From a virus: a stretch of 22,220 nt of DNA. The stretch covers positions 1 to 22,220 of IMG/VR virus record IMGVR_UViG_3300046001_008732; one strand, 5' to 3'. A program made the position numbers and the translations under genes. Under the pieces are notes generated by a model, which was not told where the DNA came from, made no database searches, and saw only the letters and a program-made list of their open reading frames with translations. Shown piece after piece: positions 1 to 5,300 of the stretch; within the stretch, counting starts at the first letter, position 1; every line of letters starts with the position of its first letter.

Positions 1-84
1 GCTACAAATAACTCTGCTGCAAATGGATATTCAGGAACTTCTTATGAATTAGTTACTGAAAAAAGATTAGTAGAAAGTTGCTAG
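1..84 (+). CDS. C-terminal end of an unidentified phage protein (partial)
   Basis: The frame is open from the first base and ends at TAG 82-84, giving 27 residues that finish in LVTEKRLVESC. The start lies outside the window. No function can be read from so little. The last three codons (Ser-Cys-stop, AGTTGCTAG) contain the TTG of the promoter for the next gene. The same AGTTG(C/T) arrangement occurs at the ends of the genes stopping at 1381 and 1614, which supports this being a real gene end in the same small-gene block. Confidence 0.6.
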   Translation, partial: ATNNSAANGYSGTSYELVTEKRLVESC

Positions 85-110
85 TTACAATTATAATTCA
101 TATATTTAGG
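78..110 (+). promoter_or_regulatory. Early-type promoter P1 (Bacteroidetes -33/-7 type)
   Basis: TTG at 78-80, exactly 20 bases, then TATATTTAGG at 101-110. This fits the Bacteroidetes sigma consensus TTG / TANNTTTG. The region 101-144 is identical over 44 bases to 527-570 (P2). It is followed by an A-rich leader with no Shine-Dalgarno sequence and drives the gene at 150. The TTG lies in the last codons of the upstream gene. Confidence 0.85.
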
Positions 111-149
111 TATCAAAATTAATTAATCAATAATTAAAAACAAACAGTT

Positions 150-497
150 ATGAAATGTACAAAACAAAATGTTATCGCTCAAGTTCAAAGTTCAGTTAGT
201 TCAATCTTCTCAAAAGAAGATGTATTGTTTCTTATCAATTCAATTGAAGAAAGAAAGTCAAGAGTTTTTACTCCAGAAGATCTTGAAAGAGCAATTGACA
301 AGACTATTAGTTGGATTGAAAATAATGAAAGAGATTTTCTAGATTTAGATTCAGCTGAATTAGAGATTGATTATAATCATAGAATTGAAGTTGTAGGAGT
401 TCCAGTTAATGTTGATAGTATTAGAGAAGCTTTAGAGAATAACTTCAGTGATTTTACAGAGATAGTAGATGAAGAAGAAGAGGAAAATGAATTGTAA
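150..497 (+). CDS. Small acidic phage protein of unknown function (115 aa)
   Basis: I do not recognise a family. The protein is soluble and largely helical in character: a Ser/Gln-rich start, a stretch FTPEDLERAIDKTISWIENN at about 41-60, and a very acidic tail (EIVDEEEEENEL). There is no membrane segment and no metal-binding motif. The ATG at 150 follows an A-rich leader from promoter P1, the only plausible signal, as there is no Shine-Dalgarno sequence. It is a single-gene unit, since P2 begins seven bases after its stop. Its place in a row of promoter-led small genes suggests an early host-takeover or regulatory gene, which is inference from context only. Confidence 0.8.
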   Translation: MKCTKQNVIAQVQSSVSSIFSKEDVLFLINSIEERKSRVFTPEDLERAIDKTISWIENNERDFLDLDSAELEIDYNHRIEVVGVPVNVDSIREALENNFSDFTEIVDEEEEENEL

Positions 498-503
498 ATA
501 AAG

Positions 504-536
504 TTGCTCAATTAGATTATAGTTCGTATATTTAGG
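504..536 (+). promoter_or_regulatory. Early-type promoter P2
   Basis: TTG at 504-506, 20 bases, TATATTTAGG at 527-536. The TATATTTAGG box and leader (527-570) match P1 over 44 bases without a change, including the palindromic TTAATTAA. It lies fully between genes and leads the three-gene unit 576-1381. Confidence 0.85.
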
Positions 537-575
537 TATCAAAATTAATTAATCAATAATTAAAAACAAAACATT

Positions 576-782
576 ATGACAGATTTAAAAGAGTTTTTAG
601 AAAGAGAATTATTTAAAATGAACAGAGGTATTGTAGCAACTCCAAACACTAGAGAAGATCTAGAATCATTTGCAAAAGCTAATGGAGGGTCAATGGATAT
701 TATTCTAATGCAAATGGCTATTAACTTTGGATACAAAATAGCATTAGAGAATGTTCAAGAGAAGTTAGAAGAAGTAATCTAA
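576..782 (+). CDS. Small phage protein of unknown function (68 aa)
   Basis: This short, soluble, probably helical protein starts MTDLKEFLERELFKMNRG and ends in the amphipathic stretch ALENVQEKLEEVI. I do not recognise a family. It is the first gene of a three-gene unit behind promoter P2, with an A-rich leader and no Shine-Dalgarno sequence. The next gene starts at the base directly after its stop (TAAATG), so the two are probably translated together. The position suggests early expression; the function is unknown. Confidence 0.75.
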   Translation: MTDLKEFLERELFKMNRGIVATPNTREDLESFAKANGGSMDIILMQMAINFGYKIALENVQEKLEEVI

Positions 783-1007
783 ATGTCTGAACTATATAAT
801 AAGTGGAAAGGAAAAGGGAGGAAGGTGTCTAAGACATCTTCTCCTATGATAGGGGTAGTTTATCAGGGAGTAGATAAGTTCTTTGGAAAGACAATTGTTG
901 GAATATTAGTTGAGATGTTTGATCAGAACGATGAAGCAATACTAAAGACAAAGGAGAATAAATTAGTTTCAGTAGATATTAAATCTTTAAAAATATTAGG
1001 AGTATGA
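783..1007 (+). CDS. Small basic phage protein, possible SH3-like fold (74 aa)
   Basis: The N-terminus is rich in Lys, Gly and Arg (about residues 7-18) and is followed by alternating hydrophobic strands (IGVVYQGVDKFFGKTIVGIL, then AILKTKENKLVSVDIKSLKIL). That pattern suggests a small beta-barrel of SH3/KOW type, but this is a visual impression and not a family match. It begins directly after the previous stop and overlaps the next gene by four bases (ATGA at 1004-1007), so it sits in the middle of a tightly coupled trio driven by P2. Function unknown. Confidence 0.75.
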   Translation: MSELYNKWKGKGRKVSKTSSPMIGVVYQGVDKFFGKTIVGILVEMFDQNDEAILKTKENKLVSVDIKSLKILGV

Positions 1008-1381
1008 AAAAAATTAAAGTAGGAGATAAAGTTCAAGTAGTACATCCAGGTAACACATATTCAACATACGATGCTATGTTTGTTGAGATGGGATTTACAA
1101 ATCAAAGAGTAAATGAAGCCTTTCAAAAAGGATTAGTTGTAGAAGTATTTGCAGTAAATTATCATCATAAGTCAGGAATTGATCTAGTAGGATTACAATC
1201 ACAAGATGGTTATCAATGCTTGATGAGTACTAATGGAGTCATTATTTTATCAACACCTTCTTCTGATCAACAGTTCGATATCATTAGACAATTCTGTGAT
1301 GAAGTATTAAGTTCACAAGAGATTAGTGACAGAGATATATTCAAATATTTGTTATCAAAGAGTTGCCATTCTGGAGAATAG
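1004..1381 (+). CDS. Phage protein with N-terminal SH3/KOW-like segment (125 aa)
   Basis: The protein opens with KKIKVGDKVQVVHPGNTYST followed by YDAMFVEMGF. From memory, this 'GD.V.VV..G..Y.TY..M...MG' pattern recurs in small uncharacterised phage proteins and probably forms an SH3/KOW-like barrel. The rest (about 45-125) is beta strands then a helical end. It overlaps the preceding gene by four bases (ATGA) and is last in the P2 unit. Its final codons, SKSCHSGE-stop, carry the TTG of promoter P3 (1363-1365), so the gene end and the next promoter are interlocked. No enzymatic motif is visible. Confidence 0.8.
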   Translation: MKKIKVGDKVQVVHPGNTYSTYDAMFVEMGFTNQRVNEAFQKGLVVEVFAVNYHHKSGIDLVGLQSQDGYQCLMSTNGVIILSTPSSDQQFDIIRQFCDEVLSSQEISDRDIFKYLLSKSCHSGE

Positions 1382-1395
1382 TTCTTATATTTAGG
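1363..1395 (+). promoter_or_regulatory. Early-type promoter P3
   Basis: TTG 1363-1365 (inside the 3' end of the upstream gene), 20 bases, TATATTTAGG 1386-1395. The stretch 1382-1417 is identical to 1627-1662 (P4) over 36 bases. Its leader is 14 bases shorter than those of P1 and P2. It drives the gene at 1423. Confidence 0.85.
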
Positions 1396-1422
1396 TATCA
1401 ATAATTAAAAAGATAAAGAGTT

Positions 1423-1614
1423 ATGAGAAAGATTTATATCAATAAAGAGTCAGGTAAGGAAGTAGAAGTTACTTCGGTTAGAAGATCAATGTTTGATAAT
1501 AGATGGTTTACTTTTGTAGATGAAGAAGAGACGATTTCTGATCTAAGAGAAGATGATTTTAAGTATTTGTATCGAGAAAAAGAACAGGAAGAAAGTTATT
1601 CAAAGAGTTGTTAG
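1423..1614 (+). CDS. Small charged phage protein of unknown function (63 aa)
   Basis: This 63-residue protein begins MRKIYINKESGKEVEVTSVRRS and is strongly charged. An early beta-rich half is followed by an acidic middle (DEEETISDLREDDF) and a Glu-rich end. No family is recognised. It is a single-gene unit behind promoter P3 with an A-rich leader and no Shine-Dalgarno sequence. The last codons read SKSC-stop, and AGTTGTTAG there supplies the TTG of promoter P4. This is the same gene-end/promoter overlap seen at 75-84. Confidence 0.75.
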   Translation: MRKIYINKESGKEVEVTSVRRSMFDNRWFTFVDEEETISDLREDDFKYLYREKEQEESYSKSC

Positions 1615-1640
1615 TCTCAGATTTAATTCTTATATTTAGG
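1608..1640 (+). promoter_or_regulatory. Early-type promoter P4
   Basis: TTG 1608-1610 (overlapping the SKSC-stop end of the upstream gene), 20 bases, TATATTTAGG 1631-1640. The box and leader 1627-1662 are identical to P3. It drives the gene at 1667. Confidence 0.85.
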
Positions 1641-1666
1641 TATCAATAATTAAAAAGATAAACAAT

Positions 1667-2029
1667 ATGACAAAAGAACAATTTTTAAAAGGAGTAAGTT
1701 TTAAAGTAAAAGGTTTAACTTACAAAGGTGCTCAGACTTTTTTCTACGATGAGTGTATAATGAAAGAGTCTAGATCTTCTGTAGATGATGAAGTATTATT
1801 CAAAGGCCATCATTGCAATGTATTGAAGATTGGTAGAACAGGCTTTACAGGTTTTACCTTTGTAATGAATAAAAAGGTAGTAGTTAAATATAGGTTTGAA
1901 GATTTAGTAGAATTTGTAGATCAAGGACCACAATATGATGGAGCAGGGTTTAGTATCGAAGATAGAGAACAAGATCCTGAATTACAATCTCACCACTGTG
2001 ATGATCCTTCTTGCAATTGTTCAATTTAG
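1667..2029 (+). CDS. Phage protein with two HHC clusters, possible metal binder (120 aa)
   Basis: The family is unknown. The body is beta-rich. Two His-His-Cys triplets stand out (H48-H49-C50 and H109-H110-C111), and the end carries a further C116-x-C118 in HHCDDPSCNCSI. Together these could bind a metal ion, but the spacing matches no zinc-finger class I know. It is a single-gene unit behind promoter P4. The strong terminator 15 bases after its stop closes the whole small-gene block. Start chosen at 1667 because it lies at the same position relative to the promoter leader as in the sister cassettes. Confidence 0.8.
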   Translation: MTKEQFLKGVSFKVKGLTYKGAQTFFYDECIMKESRSSVDDEVLFKGHHCNVLKIGRTGFTGFTFVMNKKVVVKYRFEDLVEFVDQGPQYDGAGFSIEDREQDPELQSHHCDDPSCNCSI

Positions 2030-2041
2030 GTTTTAGTATTT

Positions 2042-2072
2042 AAGAGAGAGTCTAACGACTCTCTTTTTTTTT
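2042..2072 (+). terminator. Intrinsic (Rho-independent) terminator
   Basis: A perfect 8-bp stem, AGAGAGTC (2045-2052) and GACTCTCT (2057-2064), encloses the loop TAAC and is followed by an uninterrupted run of T to 2072. It lies directly after the last gene of the promoter-cassette block and ends that transcription unit. Confidence 0.9.
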
Positions 2073-2079
2073 GGAAGGT

Positions 2080-2101
2080 GGTCAAGGTGAGGTCAAGGTG
2101 A
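2080..2101. repeat. Tandem 11-bp repeat (two copies)
   Basis: GGTCAAGGTGA is present twice in a row at 2080-2090 and 2091-2101, followed by a partial echo (CAGCAAGGTTA). It lies just downstream of the terminator in non-coding DNA. Confidence 0.75.
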
Positions 2102-2140
2102 CAGCAAGGTTAGAGAACACTGATCGTTTATTTCCCTCAA

Positions 2141-2161
2141 CGGGTATCCACTCGGGTATCC
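2141..2161. repeat. Direct repeat CGGGTATCC (two copies, 12-bp period)
   Basis: Identical 9-mers occur at 2141-2149 and 2153-2161, separated by ACT. About one helical turn apart, they could be paired protein-binding sites. They contain GGTATC, which also follows the -7 box in promoters P1 to P4. Confidence 0.65.
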
Positions 2162-2402
2162 TGCCCCACATAGAGAAGTATATTTCTGATGAAAATTGAG
2201 GTATGGGGGTATATATTTATATAAATTATATAGCTTTATGAAAGATGTTGTTTGAAAGTGTACCTAGTCCTCTCCCTACATTATTATCTGTACAGAGATT
2301 TCCTCAACCACTCTCCAGGTGTCCTCCTTCTCAAGTTTGATCTACATAACTGCTTTACTTCAAGCATAAGTTACCACCTATACCCCTAACCTACCTCTTA
2401 TG

Positions 2403-2433
2403 TTTTTCTATGAACTTTTACTTCTTATATTTA
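2403..2433 (+). promoter_or_regulatory. Possible degenerate early-type promoter
   Basis: TTCTTATATTTA (2422-2433) is identical to the -7 region of P3 and P4. The position 20 bases upstream carries TTT instead of TTG (2403-2405), and the trailing GG is replaced by AT. It would drive the gene at 2523 and lies inside the longer reading of that ORF. Confidence 0.35.
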
Positions 2434-2522
2434 ATATAGAACATTTCAGTCGACTTTCCAACTACCTAAGGGATTTTTTCCGGAAAATTTTTAGTTATAA
2501 GAAAGATATATATTTATATAGG

Positions 2523-2936
2523 ATGAAGAAACTTAACACCAACGGCCTTTTTGATATATTTCCAGTAGGTGAATACCTAGATGCTACCCCTATACTCTCT
2601 CCAGATACCTCTTTTACCTTATTTTGTAAAGTAATAAAAGGAGTAGAATACTTCCACATATTGGATATGGCTTATAGTAGTAAAAAGATTAATCTTACAG
2701 AAGAGCGTCTCTCCTTGTGCGATTCTATAAAACTAGAGCACTTTAATAGCTTATACAATATCCTGCATAGGGTTGAGGAGATACAGTCAGATACAGTAGA
2801 ATCACTCTCCGATGAACTAGGTCTCGAAAATATTGCGATATCCTTACAATCTCTACTAGATTACTACCAAGAAAAAGAATTTTATGAAAAATGTTCAGTT
2901 ATTTTTAAGTTTTACCAACTTTTCTTTAAAAAATAG
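2523..2936 (+). CDS. Phage protein of unknown function (137 aa)
   Basis: I do not recognise a family. The protein begins MKKLNTNGLFDIFPVGEYLD, has a beta-rich first half, then a helical second half ending in FYEKCSVIFKFYQLFFKK. The frame is open upstream to an ATG at 2400, which would add 41 residues. I prefer 2523 because the extension reads like translated non-coding DNA (MFFYELLLLIFNIEHF...) and contains the promoter-like TTCTTATATTTA. Promoter P5 begins directly at its stop codon. Expression is probably early, judging by neighbours. The alternative 2400 start cannot be excluded. Confidence 0.65.
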   Translation: MKKLNTNGLFDIFPVGEYLDATPILSPDTSFTLFCKVIKGVEYFHILDMAYSSKKINLTEERLSLCDSIKLEHFNSLYNILHRVEEIQSDTVESLSDELGLENIAISLQSLLDYYQEKEFYEKCSVIFKFYQLFFKK

Positions 2937-2969
2937 TTGCTAGAAATACTATTTATTCGTATATTTAGG
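2937..2969 (+). promoter_or_regulatory. Early-type promoter P5
   Basis: TTG 2937-2939, 20 bases, TATATTTAGG 2960-2969. The core and spacing match P1-P4, but the leader (2970-2997) has diverged, reading GTATAGTAATCAACTAAACAATAAAGGTC. It leads the membrane-protein pair at 2998 and 3195 and probably the gene at 3389. Confidence 0.82.
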
Positions 2970-2997
2970 TATAGTAATCAACTAAACAATAAAGGTC

Positions 2998-3192
2998 ATG
3001 GAAACTTTAATTTTAAATTTACTTCAGTACTACTTAGTAACAGGTGTAATTCTTTCTCTAGTTGTTGATATCTCTATCAGAGTTATCAAGGTAAGTCCTC
3101 CTTTTTCTCTTAAAGATATAATAGTTGTTGCCTTATTCTGGCCGACGGTTATCTCTACCTTGGTACAGGATTATATTAACGGAAATTTTTAA
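2998..3192 (+). CDS. Small two-segment membrane protein, copy 1 (64 aa)
   Basis: Two hydrophobic stretches, about residues 8-27 (LQYYLVTGVILSLVVDIS) and 40-57 (DIIVVALFWPTVISTLVQ), are joined by a short polar link and suggest a double-spanning inner-membrane protein. It is clearly related to the next gene: both show YY..G......+D+SIR, then a PF.L.+I motif, then WP in the second segment. The first gene after promoter P5, it starts without a Shine-Dalgarno sequence behind an A-rich leader. Small phage membrane proteins of this size can act in lysis, superinfection exclusion or membrane remodelling; nothing here decides. Confidence 0.72.
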   Translation: METLILNLLQYYLVTGVILSLVVDISIRVIKVSPPFSLKDIIVVALFWPTVISTLVQDYINGNF

Positions 3193-3194
3193 TA

Positions 3195-3380
3195 ATGATA
3201 GACTTCCTTACATACTACATTGGCATAGGGCTTGTTTTTACCATATTACTTGATATGAGTATTCGCGAGATGAACTCAAGTGAACCGTTTAATTTACCGG
3301 AGATTCTTTCTTGCGTTTTTATCTGGCCTCTTGTTCTTATACTTTTGATTGTTGAGTTTGTAAAAAATAATAAAAAGTAA
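3195..3380 (+). CDS. Small two-segment membrane protein, copy 2 (61 aa)
   Basis: This is a diverged tandem copy of the preceding gene. It shares the opening YY-x-x-G segment, the D-(M/I)-SIR motif at the end of the first hydrophobic stretch, the PF-(S/N)-L-x-(D/E)-I link and the WP in the second stretch. It ends in a Lys/Asn tail (VKNNKK), which would place the C-terminus in the cytoplasm by the positive-inside rule. It starts two bases after the stop of copy 1, so the pair is co-translated or at least co-transcribed from P5. Function unknown. Confidence 0.7.
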   Translation: MIDFLTYYIGIGLVFTILLDMSIREMNSSEPFNLPEILSCVFIWPLVLILLIVEFVKNNKK

Positions 3381-3388
3381 AAGAATAT

Positions 3389-4021
3389 ATGTATCGAGAA
3401 AAAATAAACCTTACTATGGCTAAGGCTTTAGAATTAGCAGGAGATATCACAATAGTGGATGCCTCGCCAGAGTCTCTTCCTATTCTTAAAGAGGGAGGAA
3501 AATGGTGGAGAGATAACTTCAACACCCTACTGGCTAAATATCCTCATATATCCCCAGATAAACTCCTTAACTTCCTTTCTGCAAAATATACCATAGAGGT
3601 TGAAGAAGGTATTGTAGATGTAGTAACTAATACACATTCCTGGAGATACCTATATGGTGTGGAAAATAGCAAAATAAAAAGTACAACTAAAGATGATGTA
3701 GAATACATCTATATCCTTGTTAATCCGGGGTATCCTGACTTGGTTAAGATAGGAATGACCATTCATGATGTTCATAGGAGAGCGACAGCGATAAACGCTA
3801 CAGCGACGGTGGAGGAGTGGGTTCCAAAATTTGCACTTCCTGTTAAGAAAGGAACTGCCTATAGAGTAGAGCAGATAGTACATAAATTCTTTGCACAACA
3901 GAGGGTTTCTTCCGATAGGGGTAATTCTAGGGAATTTTTTACTTTAGATCCTTTTGAAGCGTTTGATAAAGTAAGGGAGGTTGGGGCTTTGTTTCAAATA
4001 GGTAACCCTATTAGCTATTAA
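3389..4021 (+). CDS. T5orf172-domain protein, GIY-YIG nuclease superfamily (210 aa)
   Basis: The C-terminal half (about 104-195) has the layout of the T5orf172/MUG113 branch of GIY-YIG nucleases. Strand one is YIYILVNPGYPDLVKIGMT (Y106-x-Y108 and V119-K-I-G122), followed by DVHRRA with candidate catalytic R130/R131. Then come VEQIVHKFF with E161 as the likely metal ligand, and REFF at 181-184. The first 100 residues (KALELAGDITIV...GGKWWRDNFNTLLAKYP) are an extra helical domain I cannot place, perhaps for target recognition. Members of the family occur in phages and restriction-related genes, but the physiological substrate is mostly unknown. A second in-frame ATG at 3416 is a possible start. 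It follows the membrane pair by eight bases. Confidence 0.85.
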   Translation: MYREKINLTMAKALELAGDITIVDASPESLPILKEGGKWWRDNFNTLLAKYPHISPDKLLNFLSAKYTIEVEEGIVDVVTNTHSWRYLYGVENSKIKSTTKDDVEYIYILVNPGYPDLVKIGMTIHDVHRRATAINATATVEEWVPKFALPVKKGTAYRVEQIVHKFFAQQRVSSDRGNSREFFTLDPFEAFDKVREVGALFQIGNPISY

Positions 4022-4169
4022 AAGAGTATCTATATATAAATCTTGCGCGGAAATAGAGGGTATAGTTACAAGAGTTGTTTCCCAAAAAAAAAGTTCATAC
4101 CTTACCTCTATAAGTATTAATAATAAAGTAAAATAAAAAAACTTTATAAAAATAAAAAATTAAATAAAA
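4022..4169 (+). promoter_or_regulatory. Intergenic region with possible variant early promoter
   Basis: Within this 148-bp gap, TTG at 4075-4077 is followed after exactly 20 bases by TACCTTAC (4098-4105), preceded by GTTCA as in the other cassettes (P1 has ATTCA). That fits TTG-N20-TANNTT, with a weaker -7 box than P1-P5. Upstream, TATAAAT at 4035-4041 resembles a T4-type late promoter core (TATAAATA). A very A-rich leader (4120-4169) runs into the start at 4170. Confidence 0.45.
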
Positions 4170-4343
4170 ATGAGAAACAAGAATTTATTTGTAGAAAAAT
4201 TAGAAAGATTTGAAGCAGAAGTAAAAAGCATGGGATACAATATTCATAGAAATGAATTAGATACAGCATATGGCTTGGTAGAGGTATTATTAGAGAAAAT
4301 AGGAGATTTAAGAACTCTACTAAATACAGAGCATCAAGATTAA
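4170..4343 (+). CDS. Small helical protein of unknown function (57 aa)
   Basis: ATG 4170 to TAA 4341-4343 encodes 57 residues: MRNKNLFVEKLERFEAEVKS at the start, then MGYNIHRNELDTAYGLVEVL and LEKIGDLRTLLNTEHQD. It is charged and probably two amphipathic helices. An A-rich leader precedes it, and its stop overlaps the next start by one base (TAATG at 4341-4345), the same junction type used throughout the window. That supports it as a real gene coupled to the HD-domain gene. The family is not recognised. Confidence 0.72.
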   Translation: MRNKNLFVEKLERFEAEVKSMGYNIHRNELDTAYGLVEVLLEKIGDLRTLLNTEHQD

Positions 4344-4990
4344 TGAATATCTCTGCAGAGGAAATAGAAAAGAATTGGGAGAGACATCTCAAGATAGTTA
4401 ATACTTTTATTAAAGGAGAGAGGAAAGATAAATTACTAGCTCTTTACGATTTACTATCTGAACAGTTAATAATGTCTCCTGCTTCTACTAAACACACCCT
4501 TCACAATGCTTTTGCTGGAGGGTATATAGATCACGTTAATAGAGTGGTTCAAAGTGCTTTGAAAACTAGTCAGTTATGGCAGGATATGGGAGCTGTAATA
4601 GATTTTACAGAAGAAGAACTAGTATTTTCAGCTCTTAATCATGACTTAGGTAAAGTAGGAATTAAAGATAGTCCTATGTACCTACCTCAGACTGATAATT
4701 GGAGAAAAGAAAAACTAGGAGAAGAGTATAAAATAAATAAAGATATAAGTTATATGGCTATCCAGGATAGATCCTTATACTTACTTCAACTATACAGTAT
4801 TCCTTTATCAGAGAAAGAGTATTTAGCTATAAAACTACATGACGGATTATATGATGATTCAAACAAATCATACTACATATCCTTTAGTCCAGATTCTAAA
4901 TTTAGAACAAATATAGTATACATTCTTCATCAAGCAGATTTACTAGCTTCAAAGGTAGAGTACGATAGGTATCTGCAGTCAATTAATTAA
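4343..4990 (+). CDS. HD-domain phosphohydrolase (215 aa)
   Basis: The metal-binding residues of the HD superfamily are visible in order: H64 in GGYIDHVNR, H100-D101 in NHDLGK, H166 in KLHDG, and D199 in HQADLLAS. Proteins of this superfamily hydrolyse phosphomonoesters or phosphodiesters, including nucleotides and cyclic nucleotides; the substrate here cannot be read from sequence. Related single-domain HD proteins are found in large T4-like phages. The start at 4343 overlaps the stop of the 57-aa gene. A soluble cytoplasmic enzyme is likely, with a role in nucleotide metabolism or signalling being inference. Confidence 0.85.
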   Translation: MNISAEEIEKNWERHLKIVNTFIKGERKDKLLALYDLLSEQLIMSPASTKHTLHNAFAGGYIDHVNRVVQSALKTSQLWQDMGAVIDFTEEELVFSALNHDLGKVGIKDSPMYLPQTDNWRKEKLGEEYKINKDISYMAIQDRSLYLLQLYSIPLSEKEYLAIKLHDGLYDDSNKSYYISFSPDSKFRTNIVYILHQADLLASKVEYDRYLQSIN

Positions 4991-5006
4991 TATAATAAAA
5001 AAAGGT

Positions 5007-5300
5007 ATGGGAGTTTTAGTAGGGGTTTTATGTTTCTTAGTACTAGTAAGTGCATATGTAATTTTTAACTTGAATAGAAAGGTAACTAAGCAGGAAGAGA
5101 TATTAAAATACCAAGTAGGGTATTTGCGAAATGTCTCGTATCTTATAGAAGAATCGAAAATATACATAGAACAATTAGATGAAAAAGGGGCATTTAGGTC
5201 AGATGATGAAGTAGGAGTTTTTTTTAACTTTATGAAAGAAATACAAGCAACTATAAATACTTACCGCCTTCCAAAGAATTATGGCGAAACCACAGAATAA
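5007..5300 (+). CDS. Small membrane-anchored phage protein (97 aa)
   Basis: An N-terminal hydrophobic segment at about residues 3-20 (VLVGVLCFLVLVSAYVIF) is followed by a positively charged turn and a helical, probably coiled-coil body. It ends in a motif around GAFRSDDEVGVFFNFMKEIQ. The 'G.F..DDEVG..F..MKEI' pattern recurs, to my recollection, in small uncharacterised proteins of T4-like phages, often near late-gene regulators. The orientation is probably N-out with a cytoplasmic body. Its last 20 bases overlap the start of the gp55-like gene, so the two are expressed together. Function unknown. Confidence 0.78.
   Translation: MGVLVGVLCFLVLVSAYVIFNLNRKVTKQEEILKYQVGYLRNVSYLIEESKIYIEQLDEKGAFRSDDEVGVFFNFMKEIQATINTYRLPKNYGETTE

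Larger units (their letters stand above)
2073..2399. other. Non-coding region with short direct repeats
   Basis: No convincing gene on either strand. It holds an 11-bp tandem repeat GGTCAAGGTGA (2080-2090 and 2091-2101) and a 9-bp direct repeat CGGGTATCC (2141-2149 and 2153-2161, 12-bp period). It also holds an AT-rich segment around TATTTATA (2211-2230) and the 10-bp palindrome TCTGTACAGA (2287-2296). From about 2255 to 2400 the + strand is pyrimidine-rich, unlike the purine-rich + strand of the neighbouring genes. This could be a control region, replication start or small-RNA locus; nothing visible decides between these. Confidence 0.55.

Noticed and set aside
2105-2260. tRNA or other structured RNA gene
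   Set aside because: No cloverleaf pairing, CCA end or T-loop motif (GGTTCGAAT-like) could be found; the repeats here are direct, not pairing arms.
2400-2522. N-terminal extension of the 137-aa gene from ATG 2400
   Set aside because: The extra 41 residues look like translated non-coding DNA and overlap a promoter-like box; 2523 is preferred, though the extension cannot be fully excluded.
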